A stretch of DNA of 64,000 nucleotides from Geomonas agri (GTDB lineage: Bacteria; Desulfobacterota; Desulfuromonadia; Geobacterales; Geobacteraceae), in contig NZ_JAINZO010000002.1 in NCBI RefSeq assembly GCF_020179605.1, forward strand, positions 248,001-312,000, written 5' to 3'. The notes below the pieces were generated by a model. That model saw nothing but the letters and a program-made list of their open reading frames with translations. It had not been told where the DNA came from and did no database searches. Below, one piece after another: positions 40,057 through 51,300 of the stretch (within the stretch, counting starts at the first letter, position 1; each line of letters starts with the position of its first letter). Both the position numbers and the translations under genes were made by a program.

Positions 40057-43000
40057 ATGAACGCCAGTGACAGGCCGCAGCGGAAAACCGGATCGACCAC
40101 CCCGATCACGGAGTGCATGGTCATGGCCGGGGAACCGGGGAAGTTCCTACTGCTGCTCGCCTGCGAAAAAAACGGGGTACAGCACAAGGGCGCCCTCTCG
40201 CTCCCCTACACCGCAAGCCTCGCACCCCTTACCCTCGCGCATCGTGCCAGCGGCGAACAGGTGACGGTCACCCCGGAGCAGATCAAGGATTTCCTGAGCT
40301 ACGGCTATGATTTCGACACCGAATCCGAGATCTATGCCGCGGGACGACGGACGGGGGAGCGGCCACGGGTGGCCTTCCTGATCAACGATCCCACCTACAT
40401 GGGTGGCGGGACCATCGTGTTCTGCCGCTACATAAACTGGCTGGCAGACATGGGGGTCGAGGTGACCCTCTACACCGAAGGCCCCCTCCCCTCCTGGACC
40501 ACTATCAATGCCCGCATCCGCAGCATCCCGGACTTCAAGGAGCGCTACGCCGCGGTGAGCGAACCGGTCGTCATCGCCTTTTCGGTCTGGTACATCCCCT
40601 ACTTCCTGTGCCACAACGACACCCGCGGCAAGCGCATCTACCACCTGTGCCAGGGCGCCGAGGAATTCCACTTCTGCACCGAGACTACCGATCTCATGCG
40701 CCCGTTGCCGGTGTTCGACCTCCTGAACACCCTCCCGGTGGGACGCATCGTCGTGTCGCCCAGTCTGCAGCGGTACTTCCAGGACAAGTACGGCCAGCAG
40801 CCCCTGCTCATCAACAACGGCATCGACCTCGAACTCTTTAGCCCCGGCGCACGCCGCCAGGTGGGAGCAGCCTGGACGGTCATGGTGAACGGCAACCCCG
40901 GTGACGAGCTGAAAGGGGTGGCTACGGTGCGCGAGGCGCTCGCCATGGTCGCCCGGCGTCGATCGGACCGGAGGTTCACCCTGGTGAACGTCTGCGGTGC
41001 ACAACCTGAGCTCTGCCCCCCACTGGATACGGCCTTTACCTGCGAGATCGTGCACGGGCTTACCCCCGGGGAGATGCGCGACCGCTACCGTACCGCCGAC
41101 GTCTACGTGAACGCCTCCCGCTACGAGGGGTTCGGCCTGCCGAGCATCGAGGCGATGGCCTGCGGCACCCCGGTGATCCAGGCTGACAACCACGGCCTCG
41201 ACGGTGTGGTCGAGGACGGCCGCGACTGCCTCATGGTCCCCCCCGGCTCGCCGGCGGCGCTGGCAACCGCGCTGGAGCGGCTTCTTGACGACGGGGAACT
41301 GTGCGAGCGGCTGGCGAAAAACGGTCGCGCCACCGCCGGGCATTTCTCTTTGGCCAGCCAGCACCGGATGCTGGCCGAGGCCTTCAGCACCATCACCGGC
41401 ACCACGCTGACAGGGGAAGCCCACGCCTTTGCCGGCGCATCCCCCGCACCGCTTTTTTCCGTCATGGTCCCCTGCTATAACCAAGCGTCTTTCCTGGTAC
41501 AGGCCCTGGACAGCCTGATCGCCCAGAGCTACCCGAACTGGGAAGCGGTGGTTGTGAACGACGGGTCCAGCGACGACACGGCCCAGGTCATGGCCGACTA
41601 CGCGGCCAGGGACCCGCGCGTTCGCCCCTTCCACAAGGAAAACGGCGGGGTCGCCTCGGCGCTGAACCGGGCTGTTGCCGAAGCCCGCGGCGAATGGATC
41701 TGCTGGCTCTCCTCCGATGACCTGTTCCTGCCGGACAAGCTCGCCCTCCACCTCGAGGAAATGGGCCGCGACCCCGGGGCACGCCTGTTGCAAACCAACT
41801 ACCTGGTACTGTACGACGAAAGCGGCGCCACCGTTCCGTCCTCGATCGATACGGCACGCTTCATCCCGCCGGTGGCGGAGCAGGTGGTCCGGTTCTTCCA
41901 GATCAACTACTACAACGGCATCAGCGTCGCCGTGCACAGATCCGTCTTCGAGACAGTGGGAGGCTTCAACGAGGCGTACCGCTACGGTCAGGACTTTGAC
42001 TTCTGGCTGCGTGCATCGGCGCGCTTTCGTTCCCGTTTCCTGGATCGCGCGACGTGCGTCACCCGCATCCATCCCGGGCAGGGGACGAACCTCTTTACCG
42101 AGGCGGGCATCTACGACTCTGCCAGGGCCGCGCTTGAATTTCTCAACAGCCACGAGTTCGCCGACATCTTCCCCTGCTACGACCTGTCCCAGGTCGAACA
42201 GGCGCTCGCCGCGGTGGCCGCGGTCAGCGCCGTCCTCGCCAGCGCCGATTCCTTCCTGGGGCGCTGCGGCTACCGCCCCGCCCTCGCGGACCGGCTGGGA
42301 CAGTGGCTCATGGAAGCGGCACCCACGGAAGCGCACGAAGAAGTCCGCGCCCTCTGGCACGGCGCGCAAGGGAGCTACCGGGCACTGCTGCAACGGGCAC
42401 TCGGCCCGGTAGCGAAGGGGTACCGCCCCCACGATGCCCTCGGCGCGCTGGAAAACGAACTGGAGCAGGTCAGAAAGCGGGGGAACCTGCAGGAAGAGCG
42501 GGCGATGGTCCGCTATCTCGCCATGGTGCGGGAACTGAACACGCAACAAGGAGCATCCATGAACCCCGACCAGAAGGCGGCCCGGGTGCCGTTTTTCTCC
42601 GTACTGATCCCGACTTACAACCAGGCCGCATTCCTGCCGGCGGCCCTTGAGAGCCTCCTGGCACAAACGTTTGATGACTGGGAGGCGGTCATCGTCAACG
42701 ATGGCTCCACCGACGACACCGCGGCCGTCATGGAGCGCTGCGCGGCGGGCGAACCCCGCTTCCGGTGCTTCACCCAGGACAACGGCGGTGTGGGCGCCGC
42801 CCTGAACACGGCCCTCGCGCAAGCCCGTGGCAGATGGATCTGCTGGCTCTCCTCGGACGATCTCTTCGAGCCGGACAAGCTCGCCGTGCACCGTGCCGCC
42901 ATCGAGGCGTATCCGGAGACCGCCTTCTTCTTCACCCATTTCTACTACCTGGACGACAACACCGGGGAAAAAAGCGCCCCCGAGCTCTGGAACCCAGTGC

Positions 43001-46000
43001 CACAGCCCCAGTTCCAGGTGGCGCGCTTCTTCCTTGGCCCCTACGTGCACGGCAACAGCGTCGCGGTGCGGCGCGACGTCTTCGACCGGGTCGGCAGCTT
43101 CGATGCCTCGCTGCGCAACGGCCAGGACTTCGACATGTGGCTGCGCATCAGCGCCCGCTTCCCCTCGCTCTTCATCGACAGCCGCACCTGCGTCACCAGG
43201 TGGCACAAGGGGCAGTCCACCAACGCCTTCCCCGAGGCGGGGTTCTACGACTCGGCGCGTGCCCTGGCGCAGTTTATCAACCACCACGACTTCCGGCAGC
43301 TTTTCCCGCTCCTGGATCTCTCCTCCGTCGGAGATGCGGTACAGGCGGTGCAGGAGACGCTCAACGTATCCCTCTCCCCCGGCGCGGTGATGCACCGCTG
43401 CGGCCCGTCGACGGCCCTCCTGGAGCGGCTGCACGAGTGGCTCGACTGCCACGCCCCGGCAGAGATCGCGGCCTCGTTGCGCCCGCAGATCGTCGCCGTC
43501 GCCGCCAGCGCTGCACAGTCCGGAGCCGACCCGGAACTGGTCGCGGCAATAAGGGACTTCGGGCATCCCTACCCGCAGGGGTACCGCTTCGCTCCCCAGG
43601 ACTTCAAGGCGCGGGCCGAGGCGTTCCAGGCAAGGGTCGCACAGGCAGGAGAAGCTGCCGCAGCGTCAAGCCTGGCGAAGTACATCCAGGCCCTGCCGGC
43701 ACCCGCTCCCCACGCGCCGGCAGCCAACCACGGCACCAGCGGCACTGAAGCTTCGCTGCGCATCCTCTTTTACTACGCAGGGCTGCACAACTCGGCGCGG
43801 CCTTTTGCCGGTAGCAGCAACGTCACCGTACAACTTGCCCGGCAGCTCGCCGCAAAAGATCCCGCCTGCAGCGTGACACTCACCGGCGACCACGTCACCT
43901 CCAGGGAAGAGACGGGTGGGGGCGTGCTAGTCCCGCTGCCTCCCCCCGCGGAACGGGCGGCCTTTCTGCACAGCTTCGATGTCGTCGTTTTCGCCACGCA
44001 CCTGGGCAGCTTCGGCAACATCGTCAAGCCCGCGGCACAGCGCTGGATACTGCACCAGCACTGCTGGGATCTCAACCCCGCGGAGCGCACCCGGCTCGAG
44101 GATTTCGACCTGGTCATCGGCCTCACCCAGGGACAGAAACGGCGCTTCGAAGAGCAGGGGGTTCCCTCATCCCGGTTAGCCGTCCTCGCCAACGCCATCG
44201 ACACGGACTTCTTCTCGCCGCGCCCGGTGCCGAGAAAGCCGCACTCGGTCATGTTCAGCGGGGCCGTTGTGCCGCACAAGGGAGTGCACATACTGCTGCA
44301 GGCCTTCACCTCGGTGCGCGCCCAGTTCCCGGACGCGGAACTGCACGTCTACGGCAACGCCGCCATGTGGCGCGAGGATGCAGGCTACGAGCGCGAGCTG
44401 ATGGCCTCAGCACCGGAAGGCACCTACTTCCACGGCGCGGTCGCCAACAACGAGATGCCGGAGATCTACTCGAGCCACAGCGTGCTGTGCCTCCCGTCCC
44501 AGTTGGAAAGCTTCGGGCTGGTGACCGTCGAGGCCCAGGCATGCGGCTGCGTCCCCATCGTGAACGAGGCCGGGGGGATGCCCGAGACGGTGCAAAACCG
44601 CATCACCGGCCTGGTCTACACCCCGAACCAACCCGACGTGCTGGCGGCGCACATCGTCGCCGCGTTTCAGTCCCTCGACGCCGACCCTGCCATCCGGCAG
44701 AGGTGTGTCGACTTCGCGCGACAGATGTTCCGCCTGGAGGACCAGGGGGCAAGGTTCCAAAAGCTGGTCCGGGCGCTGGCCCAAGGGGAAGCGGTGGCCG
44801 TGCAGGACTCGGAACTGGACCGGATCATCGCCCCCGAGGTGAAAAACGACGAACTCTACCACCTGATCACCGAACTGGCACAGGCCGCCGACATCCGGAC
44901 CGTGCTGGAGATCGGCTCCTCCGCTGGCGGGGGGAGCACGGAGGCCTTCGTCGCGGGCCTTGCCGCCAACCCCGGCGATGCGCGCCTTTTCTGCATGGAG
45001 GTATCCCGCGCCCGGTTCAAGGAGCTGAGCCGGCGCTATGCCGACCGCGGCTTCGTCAAATGCTACAACACATCCTCGGTCCCCCTGCGTGCCTTCGCCA
45101 CGCCGGACGATGTCGAGGGCTTTTACCACTCGACCCGTACCAACCTCAACCAGTACCCACTAGCACAGATTCTCGGTTGGCTCCAGCAGGACATCGACTA
45201 CGTGGCCGGCGCCGGCTTCGACCAGGACGGGATCAGGCTGATCCAGCAGGAAAACGGCATCGAGCACTTCGACATGGTGCTCATCGACGGCTCCGAGTTC
45301 ACCGGCGAGGCGGAACTGGAGCGGGTGTACGGCGCCCGCTGGCTGATCCTGGACGACGTCAACGCCTATAAGAATTACGTGAACTACCACCGGCTCAAAA
45401 AGGACCCGACCTACGAGCTCTACCGCGAAAACTGGCAGCTCAGAAACGGCTATGCCGTCTTCAGGAAAAAGGAAGACGAGCTCCCGGTCCACTTCTTCAC
45501 CATCGTGTTGAACGGCATGCCGTTCATCCGCTACCACGCCGACGTGTTCAGGACGCTCCCCTTCAAATGGCACTGGCACATCGTGGAAGGGGTCGCCGAC
45601 CTCGTGCACGACACCGCCTGGTCGGTACAGCTGGGGGGGAAGATCTCCGATGCCTTCCACAGCGGCGGGCGCAGCATCGACGGTACCACCGAGTACCTGG
45701 ACAAGCTCAAGCGGCTCTTCCCGGAGCAGGTTACCGTCTACCGCAAGCCGGAGGGAAAATTCTGGCACGGGAAACTGGAGATGGTACAGGCCCCGGTGGC
45801 AAACCTCCCGGAGCACTGCCTGTTGTGGCAGGTGGACGTGGATGAATTCTGGACCGCGGCACAGCTCAGCAAGGCACGGGAACGCTTCCTGGCCAACCCC
45901 GAAAAGACCGCAGCCTTGTACTGGTGCCACTTCTTCGTTGGTCCGCGCCTCGTGGTAGGCAGCCGCAACTGCTACAGCCAAAACCCCGCCATGGAATGGC

Positions 46001-47541
46001 TCAGGACCTGGCGCTACACCAAGGGGTGCCAATGGATCGCCCACGAGCCGCCACGCCTGCACCGCCCCCTCCCCGACGGCGGCTCCGTTGATCTCGCCTG
46101 CATCGATCCCTTCCTGCACGGCGAGACTGAGCGGGAAGGGATCGTGTTCCAGCATTTCGCCTACGTCCTGCCGGAGCAGCTCCGGTTCAAGGAAACCTAC
46201 TACGGCTACCGGGGCGCGCTCGCCTGCTGGCAGCGCCTCCAGGAGCAAAAGCGCTTCCCCCTCCTGCTCAGGGACTACTTCCCCTGGGTCTGCGACCAGA
46301 CCACGGTGGTTCCGGTCGAAGAAAAGGGAATCGTGCCCATCGAGCTCCCGGTGACGCCCGCCCCGCAGCTGCCGGTCACCGTGGTGGACGGCGTCTTTTA
46401 CCAGATGAACATGACGGGGATCGCCCGGGTCTGGACCTCGCTCCTCATCCAATGGGCCGGGACCGACTTCGGCCGGTCACTGGTGGTGCTGGACCGGGCG
46501 GGGACCGCGCCGAGGGTGCCGGGCATCCGCTACCGCAGCGTCCCGTGCTACGAGGCGGGGGATTGGGACCGGACCATGCTGCAGACGGTGTGCGACGACG
46601 AGGGGGCCGACGTCTTCGTTTCCACCTACTACTCGACGCCGCTCACCACGCCATCGCTGTTTCTGGCCCACGACATGATTCCAGAATTCACCGACTGCTA
46701 CGACCTGTCCGACGCCCAGTGGCAGGAGAAGCACCATGCCATCAACCGCGCCTCCGCCTTCGTGGCCGTTTCCCGCAGTACCGCGAGGGACCTCGTGAAG
46801 CTCTACCCCAACCTCGAAGATCACGTGGTGGTGGCGCACAACGGCATCGACCACGACACCTTCGCGCCGGCCCCGGAGGAGGAGGTACAGGCCTTCCGCA
46901 GGCGCCACGGACTGGACAAGCCCTACTTCCTCTTCGTCGGCATGCGCCAGGCATACAAGAACGGGTTGCTCCCCCTGCACGCGCTCAAAAAGCTCCCGGA
47001 CCCGGGCGCCTTCACCCTGCTGTACGTCGGCGGAGTGGGGGTGCTGGAGCCGGAAGTGAAAGCGCTGGCGCGGAATCTGGACGTGCGGCTGGCAAAGCTC
47101 AGCGACCGGGAACTCATCTGCGCCTACAGCGGTGCCGCGGCACTGCTCTATCCCTCGACCTATGAAGGTTTCGGCCTCCCTATCCTCGAGGCCATGGCCT
47201 GCCGCTGCCCGGTCATCACCTGCCAAAACTCGTCCATACCCGAGGTAGCCGGCGCCGCTGCGCTGTACGTATCGCCGACCGACCCCGGTGAACTGTCCGC
47301 CGCCATGATGCAAGTCACCACTCCCGAAGTCCGGCAGCACCTGGTCCACCTGGGGAGCCGACAGGTGGCCAAGTTCTCCTGGAAGAAGATGGCGGACATC
47401 ATCAGGGGGGTGATCTGCAGCACGTTCCCGGCGCGGGGGGGCGGCAACCGCACCCGGGAGGACGCAACCGCACCGGCCGTCACACGACAGTGCACGCCTC
47501 AACCGCACGAGGGAACCAGATGCCACAGCATGGCAAAGTAG
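40057..47541 (+). CDS. Giant multidomain glycosyltransferase/methyltransferase (2494 residues)
   Basis: Seven catalytic-looking modules follow one another. GT4 (about 100-450; EAMACGTPVI). GT2 (460-700; PCYNQASFL, WICWLSSDDLF). A second GT2 (845-1090; PTYNQAAFL, WICWLSSDDLF) offset by exactly 380 residues, a tandem duplication. GT4 (1230-1580; SGAVVPHKGVHILLQAF, EAQACGCVPIVNEAGG). A class I methyltransferase/CmcI-like domain (1610-1805; VLEIGSSAGGGSTEAF, FDMVLIDGSEF). A GT-A-like domain with QVDVDEFW (1808-2100). A third GT4 (2107-2460; LFVGMRQAYKNG, EGFGLPILEAMACRCPVI). No signal peptide or membrane segment is seen, so it is probably cytoplasmic. It likely assembles an oligosaccharide stepwise. 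Its 3' end overlaps the next gene by 22 bases. Confidence 0.9.
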   Translation: MNASDRPQRKTGSTTPITECMVMAGEPGKFLLLLACEKNGVQHKGALSLPYTASLAPLTLAHRASGEQVTVTPEQIKDFLSYGYDFDTESEIYAAGRRTGERPRVAFLINDPTYMGGGTIVFCRYINWLADMGVEVTLYTEGPLPSWTTINARIRSIPDFKERYAAVSEPVVIAFSVWYIPYFLCHNDTRGKRIYHLCQGAEEFHFCTETTDLMRPLPVFDLLNTLPVGRIVVSPSLQRYFQDKYGQQPLLINNGIDLELFSPGARRQVGAAWTVMVNGNPGDELKGVATVREALAMVARRRSDRRFTLVNVCGAQPELCPPLDTAFTCEIVHGLTPGEMRDRYRTADVYVNASRYEGFGLPSIEAMACGTPVIQADNHGLDGVVEDGRDCLMVPPGSPAALATALERLLDDGELCERLAKNGRATAGHFSLASQHRMLAEAFSTITGTTLTGEAHAFAGASPAPLFSVMVPCYNQASFLVQALDSLIAQSYPNWEAVVVNDGSSDDTAQVMADYAARDPRVRPFHKENGGVASALNRAVAEARGEWICWLSSDDLFLPDKLALHLEEMGRDPGARLLQTNYLVLYDESGATVPSSIDTARFIPPVAEQVVRFFQINYYNGISVAVHRSVFETVGGFNEAYRYGQDFDFWLRASARFRSRFLDRATCVTRIHPGQGTNLFTEAGIYDSARAALEFLNSHEFADIFPCYDLSQVEQALAAVAAVSAVLASADSFLGRCGYRPALADRLGQWLMEAAPTEAHEEVRALWHGAQGSYRALLQRALGPVAKGYRPHDALGALENELEQVRKRGNLQEERAMVRYLAMVRELNTQQGASMNPDQKAARVPFFSVLIPTYNQAAFLPAALESLLAQTFDDWEAVIVNDGSTDDTAAVMERCAAGEPRFRCFTQDNGGVGAALNTALAQARGRWICWLSSDDLFEPDKLAVHRAAIEAYPETAFFFTHFYYLDDNTGEKSAPELWNPVPQPQFQVARFFLGPYVHGNSVAVRRDVFDRVGSFDASLRNGQDFDMWLRISARFPSLFIDSRTCVTRWHKGQSTNAFPEAGFYDSARALAQFINHHDFRQLFPLLDLSSVGDAVQAVQETLNVSLSPGAVMHRCGPSTALLERLHEWLDCHAPAEIAASLRPQIVAVAASAAQSGADPELVAAIRDFGHPYPQGYRFAPQDFKARAEAFQARVAQAGEAAAASSLAKYIQALPAPAPHAPAANHGTSGTEASLRILFYYAGLHNSARPFAGSSNVTVQLARQLAAKDPACSVTLTGDHVTSREETGGGVLVPLPPPAERAAFLHSFDVVVFATHLGSFGNIVKPAAQRWILHQHCWDLNPAERTRLEDFDLVIGLTQGQKRRFEEQGVPSSRLAVLANAIDTDFFSPRPVPRKPHSVMFSGAVVPHKGVHILLQAFTSVRAQFPDAELHVYGNAAMWREDAGYERELMASAPEGTYFHGAVANNEMPEIYSSHSVLCLPSQLESFGLVTVEAQACGCVPIVNEAGGMPETVQNRITGLVYTPNQPDVLAAHIVAAFQSLDADPAIRQRCVDFARQMFRLEDQGARFQKLVRALAQGEAVAVQDSELDRIIAPEVKNDELYHLITELAQAADIRTVLEIGSSAGGGSTEAFVAGLAANPGDARLFCMEVSRARFKELSRRYADRGFVKCYNTSSVPLRAFATPDDVEGFYHSTRTNLNQYPLAQILGWLQQDIDYVAGAGFDQDGIRLIQQENGIEHFDMVLIDGSEFTGEAELERVYGARWLILDDVNAYKNYVNYHRLKKDPTYELYRENWQLRNGYAVFRKKEDELPVHFFTIVLNGMPFIRYHADVFRTLPFKWHWHIVEGVADLVHDTAWSVQLGGKISDAFHSGGRSIDGTTEYLDKLKRLFPEQVTVYRKPEGKFWHGKLEMVQAPVANLPEHCLLWQVDVDEFWTAAQLSKARERFLANPEKTAALYWCHFFVGPRLVVGSRNCYSQNPAMEWLRTWRYTKGCQWIAHEPPRLHRPLPDGGSVDLACIDPFLHGETEREGIVFQHFAYVLPEQLRFKETYYGYRGALACWQRLQEQKRFPLLLRDYFPWVCDQTTVVPVEEKGIVPIELPVTPAPQLPVTVVDGVFYQMNMTGIARVWTSLLIQWAGTDFGRSLVVLDRAGTAPRVPGIRYRSVPCYEAGDWDRTMLQTVCDDEGADVFVSTYYSTPLTTPSLFLAHDMIPEFTDCYDLSDAQWQEKHHAINRASAFVAVSRSTARDLVKLYPNLEDHVVVAHNGIDHDTFAPAPEEEVQAFRRRHGLDKPYFLFVGMRQAYKNGLLPLHALKKLPDPGAFTLLYVGGVGVLEPEVKALARNLDVRLAKLSDRELICAYSGAAALLYPSTYEGFGLPILEAMACRCPVITCQNSSIPEVAGAAALYVSPTDPGELSAAMMQVTTPEVRQHLVHLGSRQVAKFSWKKMADIIRGVICSTFPARGGGNRTREDATAPAVTRQCTPQPHEGTRCHSMAK

Positions 47542-48329
47542 CGACTGCACCAGAGACATCCGTGAGCGGAGCCCCACGCATCTCAGTGGTGGTTCCCTCC
47601 TACAACTACGCCCGCTACCTTGAGGTGTGCCTCGAATCGATCCTGTCCCAGCGTTACCCCAACCTGGAACTGATCGTCCTCGACGGGGGGTCCACCGACG
47701 GCACGGTTGAACTCCTGCAACGCTACGACATGCACATTGCCTACTGGCGCAGCCACAAGGATGCCGGGCAGTACGCCGCTATCGAGGAGGGGCTGAACCG
47801 CGCCAGCGGCGAGATCATGACCTGGTTGAACGCCGACGACATGTTCCACCCCGGCGCCTTCGACGCCGTCGGCCGCATCTTCGCGCAGTGCGCCGAGGTC
47901 GAGTGGCTCATGGGGCGCCCCAACAGCTTCGACGAGCAGGGGAGGCAAAAGCACGTCCTCACCTACCTGCCGCTCAACTCGCGCGCCAAGTACCTGGCGG
48001 ATGAGGAGTTCATCCAGCAGGAGGGGGTGTTCTGGCGCCGCGCGCTTTGGGAGAGAAGCGGGGCCTACATCGACAAGACCCTGCCGCTGGCAGCCGACCT
48101 GGAGCTGTGGGCCCGATTCTTCAGGAGCGCGCGCCTGTTCTCGGTCGACCAGTTGCTCGCCGGGTTCCGCGACCACCCGCTGCAGAAATCCAAGGACAAG
48201 GCTGGCTACACCACCGAGGCGGACCGGGTGCTGGCCCGCGAGCGCGAGCTCTTCGCCGCCGAAAAGACACCTTTCAACCCACCGGCGCCGCTCCCCATCC
48301 TGATCCAGGGCGACCGGGTGATCCTGTGA
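47520..48329 (+). CDS. GT2 family glycosyltransferase
   Basis: 269 residues from the ATG at 47520, which has GAGGGA upstream and overlaps the preceding gene by 22 bases, suggesting translational coupling. Single GT-A domain: SVVVPSYNYARYLEVCL, IVLDGGSTDGTVELL, the metal site LNADDMFHPGAF, and QEGVFWRRALWERSG for acceptor binding. The pattern resembles transferases of O-antigen and exopolysaccharide clusters. The stop TGA overlaps a possible GTG start of the next gene. Confidence 0.9.
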   Translation: MPQHGKVATAPETSVSGAPRISVVVPSYNYARYLEVCLESILSQRYPNLELIVLDGGSTDGTVELLQRYDMHIAYWRSHKDAGQYAAIEEGLNRASGEIMTWLNADDMFHPGAFDAVGRIFAQCAEVEWLMGRPNSFDEQGRQKHVLTYLPLNSRAKYLADEEFIQQEGVFWRRALWERSGAYIDKTLPLAADLELWARFFRSARLFSVDQLLAGFRDHPLQKSKDKAGYTTEADRVLARERELFAAEKTPFNPPAPLPILIQGDRVIL

Positions 48330-48337
48330 CCGCATCC

Positions 48338-51300
48338 ATGCCCAACAAATACCTGGTTTCCGCCATCGTCTCCACCTACAACGCGGACCGCTTCCTGGCC
48401 GGTAAGCTCGAGGACCTGGAGGCGCAGACCATCGCGCCCGAACTGGAGATCATCGTCATCGACGCCGCCTCGCCGGGAAACGAACGCGCCATCGTGGAGG
48501 AGTTCCAAAAGCGCTACGACAACATCCGGTATCTCAGGACCGAGAAGCGCGAGACCGTGTACCAGGCCTGGAACCGCGGCATCCGCATGGCGGCCGGAGA
48601 ATTCGTCACCAACGCCAACACGGATGACCGGCTCAGGAACGATGCCTACGCGGTGCTGGTGCGCGCTCTCTGGGAGCGCCCGGAGTGCATGGTTGCCTAT
48701 CCGGACATGCGCATTACCAATGACGAAAACGGCACCTTCGAGCGGCACCAGCGCCTGGGCTTTCGCGACTGGCCCGAATTCGACCGCACCGACCTCCTGG
48801 AGCTTTGCTGCGTCGGCCCCTTCCCGCTCTGGAGAAAATCGCTGCACGACCAAATCGGCTACTTCGACGAGCGCTTCAAGAGCGCCGCGGACTACGAGTT
48901 CTGGCTGCGCGCGGCGCTCACGTACGACTTCGTCCACGTCCCGGAGTTCCTGGGACTGTACTTGCTTTCCGAGGAGACCGTATCCCGGAAAGGGGACCTC
49001 CCCACCCTCGAGTACATGGAGGTGCAGCGGGAATACCGTGACCGCTACGCCCGGTTCGCCCCGCCCCCGGTGGAACTGGAGCCCGACGCATGGCAGGAAT
49101 TCAAGCTCCTGGCCGCGCGCGTGGAGGCAGGGCACCCCGGTGTGGTCGCGGAAGTGGAACGTTTCAGCAAGCTGCACCCGCGCGCGCCCCGCTTCCACCT
49201 GGAAATCGCCCGCATCTTCTACAAGAAGGGGGAGATCGGCCACGCCAGGAAGTATTTTGAAAAGGCCGCCATCGTCGCCCCCGGCTGCGACACCTACCGA
49301 GACAACCTCCTCTCCTTCCTGAAGACCGAACTCTACCAGGCGCTGCAGCACCAGACCGCGTTCCTGGTGGCGGACCCTGATGACCTGGAGGGCCACCTCT
49401 GCGCCGGGATGATCCTGATCCTCATGGAGCGCTACCAGGCGGCCCTGCCCCACTACCGGCGCGCCCTGGAGATCAACCCGGACAGCGCGCTGGCCCGGGA
49501 GAACATCGCCTTCCTGGAGCGGGAGTTGCGCCCCAAGGTGCACCCGCTCACCTCCATCGTGGTGGCGGCCGGTGACAATGCCGGATGCGCCCGCGAGTGC
49601 CTGGAGAGCATCGAGCGCCACACCCCGGAGCCGCACGAAGTGATCGTGGTGTTCCGTGGCAGCGACGAGGCGCCCCTCGCGGAACTGCAGCACTTCTGCG
49701 CCGGGCGCAGCGGCCTCATCCTGGTCGACTGCGGCGGGCGCTCTTCTGCCGCCGCCTTCGGCGCCGGCCTGCGTGAGGCGGTCGGGCGGGAGCTGGTGCT
49801 GTTGGAAGGCGACGTGGTACTGACCCGCGGCTGGCTGTCGCGCATGCTGGACGCCCTGGCCCGCCAGGAGAGAGCCGGGCTGTGCGGTCCCATGACCAAC
49901 CGGGCGCACGGCTCCCAGGGCCAGGTCGCCTGCAGCTACCGAAACCTCTCCGAGCTGGAAAGCTGCGCCGAAACCTTCGCCGGCGCTCACTACGGCCGCC
50001 GCATCGATGCGCCGTGCCTCTCCGGTTTTTGCCTGCTCTTCTCGCGCGAGCTTTTGGACGAAGTCGGAGGGCCGGATGGCAGCTTCGCTTCGGACGCCTG
50101 GGCCGAAGACTTCTCGTTGCGTGCGGCGCTCAAGGGATATCGTTGCGTCGTCGCCGGGGACGTCTTCGTGCATCGCTACGGCACCCCCGACGAAGAGTTC
50201 CTGCGCCACCGCGAGCACCCGCTCCTGGAACAAAAGTGGGGACCGTCTGCCCTGGAGCCGGAACTTGCCGCGCGCCTTTTGCGACACCGGGCCGAGGTCG
50301 AGGGGAACCGGCTCGCCCGCGCCGGGAAACTGAAGCTGGCGGTGGAACTTATGATCGAGCAGGGGGTGCATCTCGCCAACGGCGACCCCGCCCCCTACCT
50401 CGCCCTGGCCCGGACATTGGCCGAGGCGGGGGAAAGCCGCGAGGCGCTCGAGGTGCTGAAACACGTCCCGCCGGGCGCTGCGCTCGCGACGCATCTCGTG
50501 CGGACACGCTGCCACGAGGCCGTCGGGGAGCCCGACCTCGCGCGCGCTGAGCTGGAGCGGGCCGCCGCACTCGACGACCAGTCCCCCGAGTTCCTGACCC
50601 TGCAAGGGGCGCTGGCACTGCAGGGGGGCGAGCGGGACCGGGCCGAGGAGCTGCTGCGCCGCACCCTGGTTGCCGACCCCGGCTGCGCCCGGGCCTGCGC
50701 CGCCCTTGCCGCCATCGTCTGGGAGCGGGGGGAAAGGGAACAGGGACTGCAGTTGGCCGAGCGCGCTTTCATCCTCGATCCGCTGGAGCTAGCCGCGCTG
50801 GGGCGTTACCACGACTACGCCACCGCGCTGGACCGGCTGCCGCGCGAGGAGGAGCACCTGCGCGAGGCGATCGCCCTTTACCCGGAGGACAAGGGACTTT
50901 GCTACGGCTTGATCGAGCTCCTGGTCAGGAGCGCCCGCTACGGCGAAGCGATCCGCGAGATCGAGCGCGCCGCCGCCCGTTTCGGGCTGGACGGCGCCGG
51001 CATCGACGCCGCTCTGCAGATCAGGGGCCTCGCCGGCACCCCGTCCCCTCCCGAAAGAGGCACCGGCAGCGTCTCGGTCTGCATGATCGTCAAGAACGAG
51101 GCGCGTAATCTCGCCGCCGCGCTGGACTCGGTGCGCGCCCTGGCCGGCGAGCTGGTCGTGGTGGACACCGGCTCTACGGACCGCACCCGCGACATCGCCC
51201 GCATCTTCGGTGCGCGCGTCCTCGACTTCCCCTGGACCGGGAGTTTCGCCGAAGCGAGGAACTTCTCCCTGGCCCAGGCCGCGGGGGATTGGATCCTGGT

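Noticed and set aside
40147-43566. A very long open frame (over 1100 codons) antisense to the giant glycosyltransferase, and similar ones opposite rpoD (10179-11918) and the TPR-GT genes.
   Set aside because: They are mirror frames of GC-rich coding sequence. They have no recognisable motifs, while the opposite strand carries clear conserved domains.
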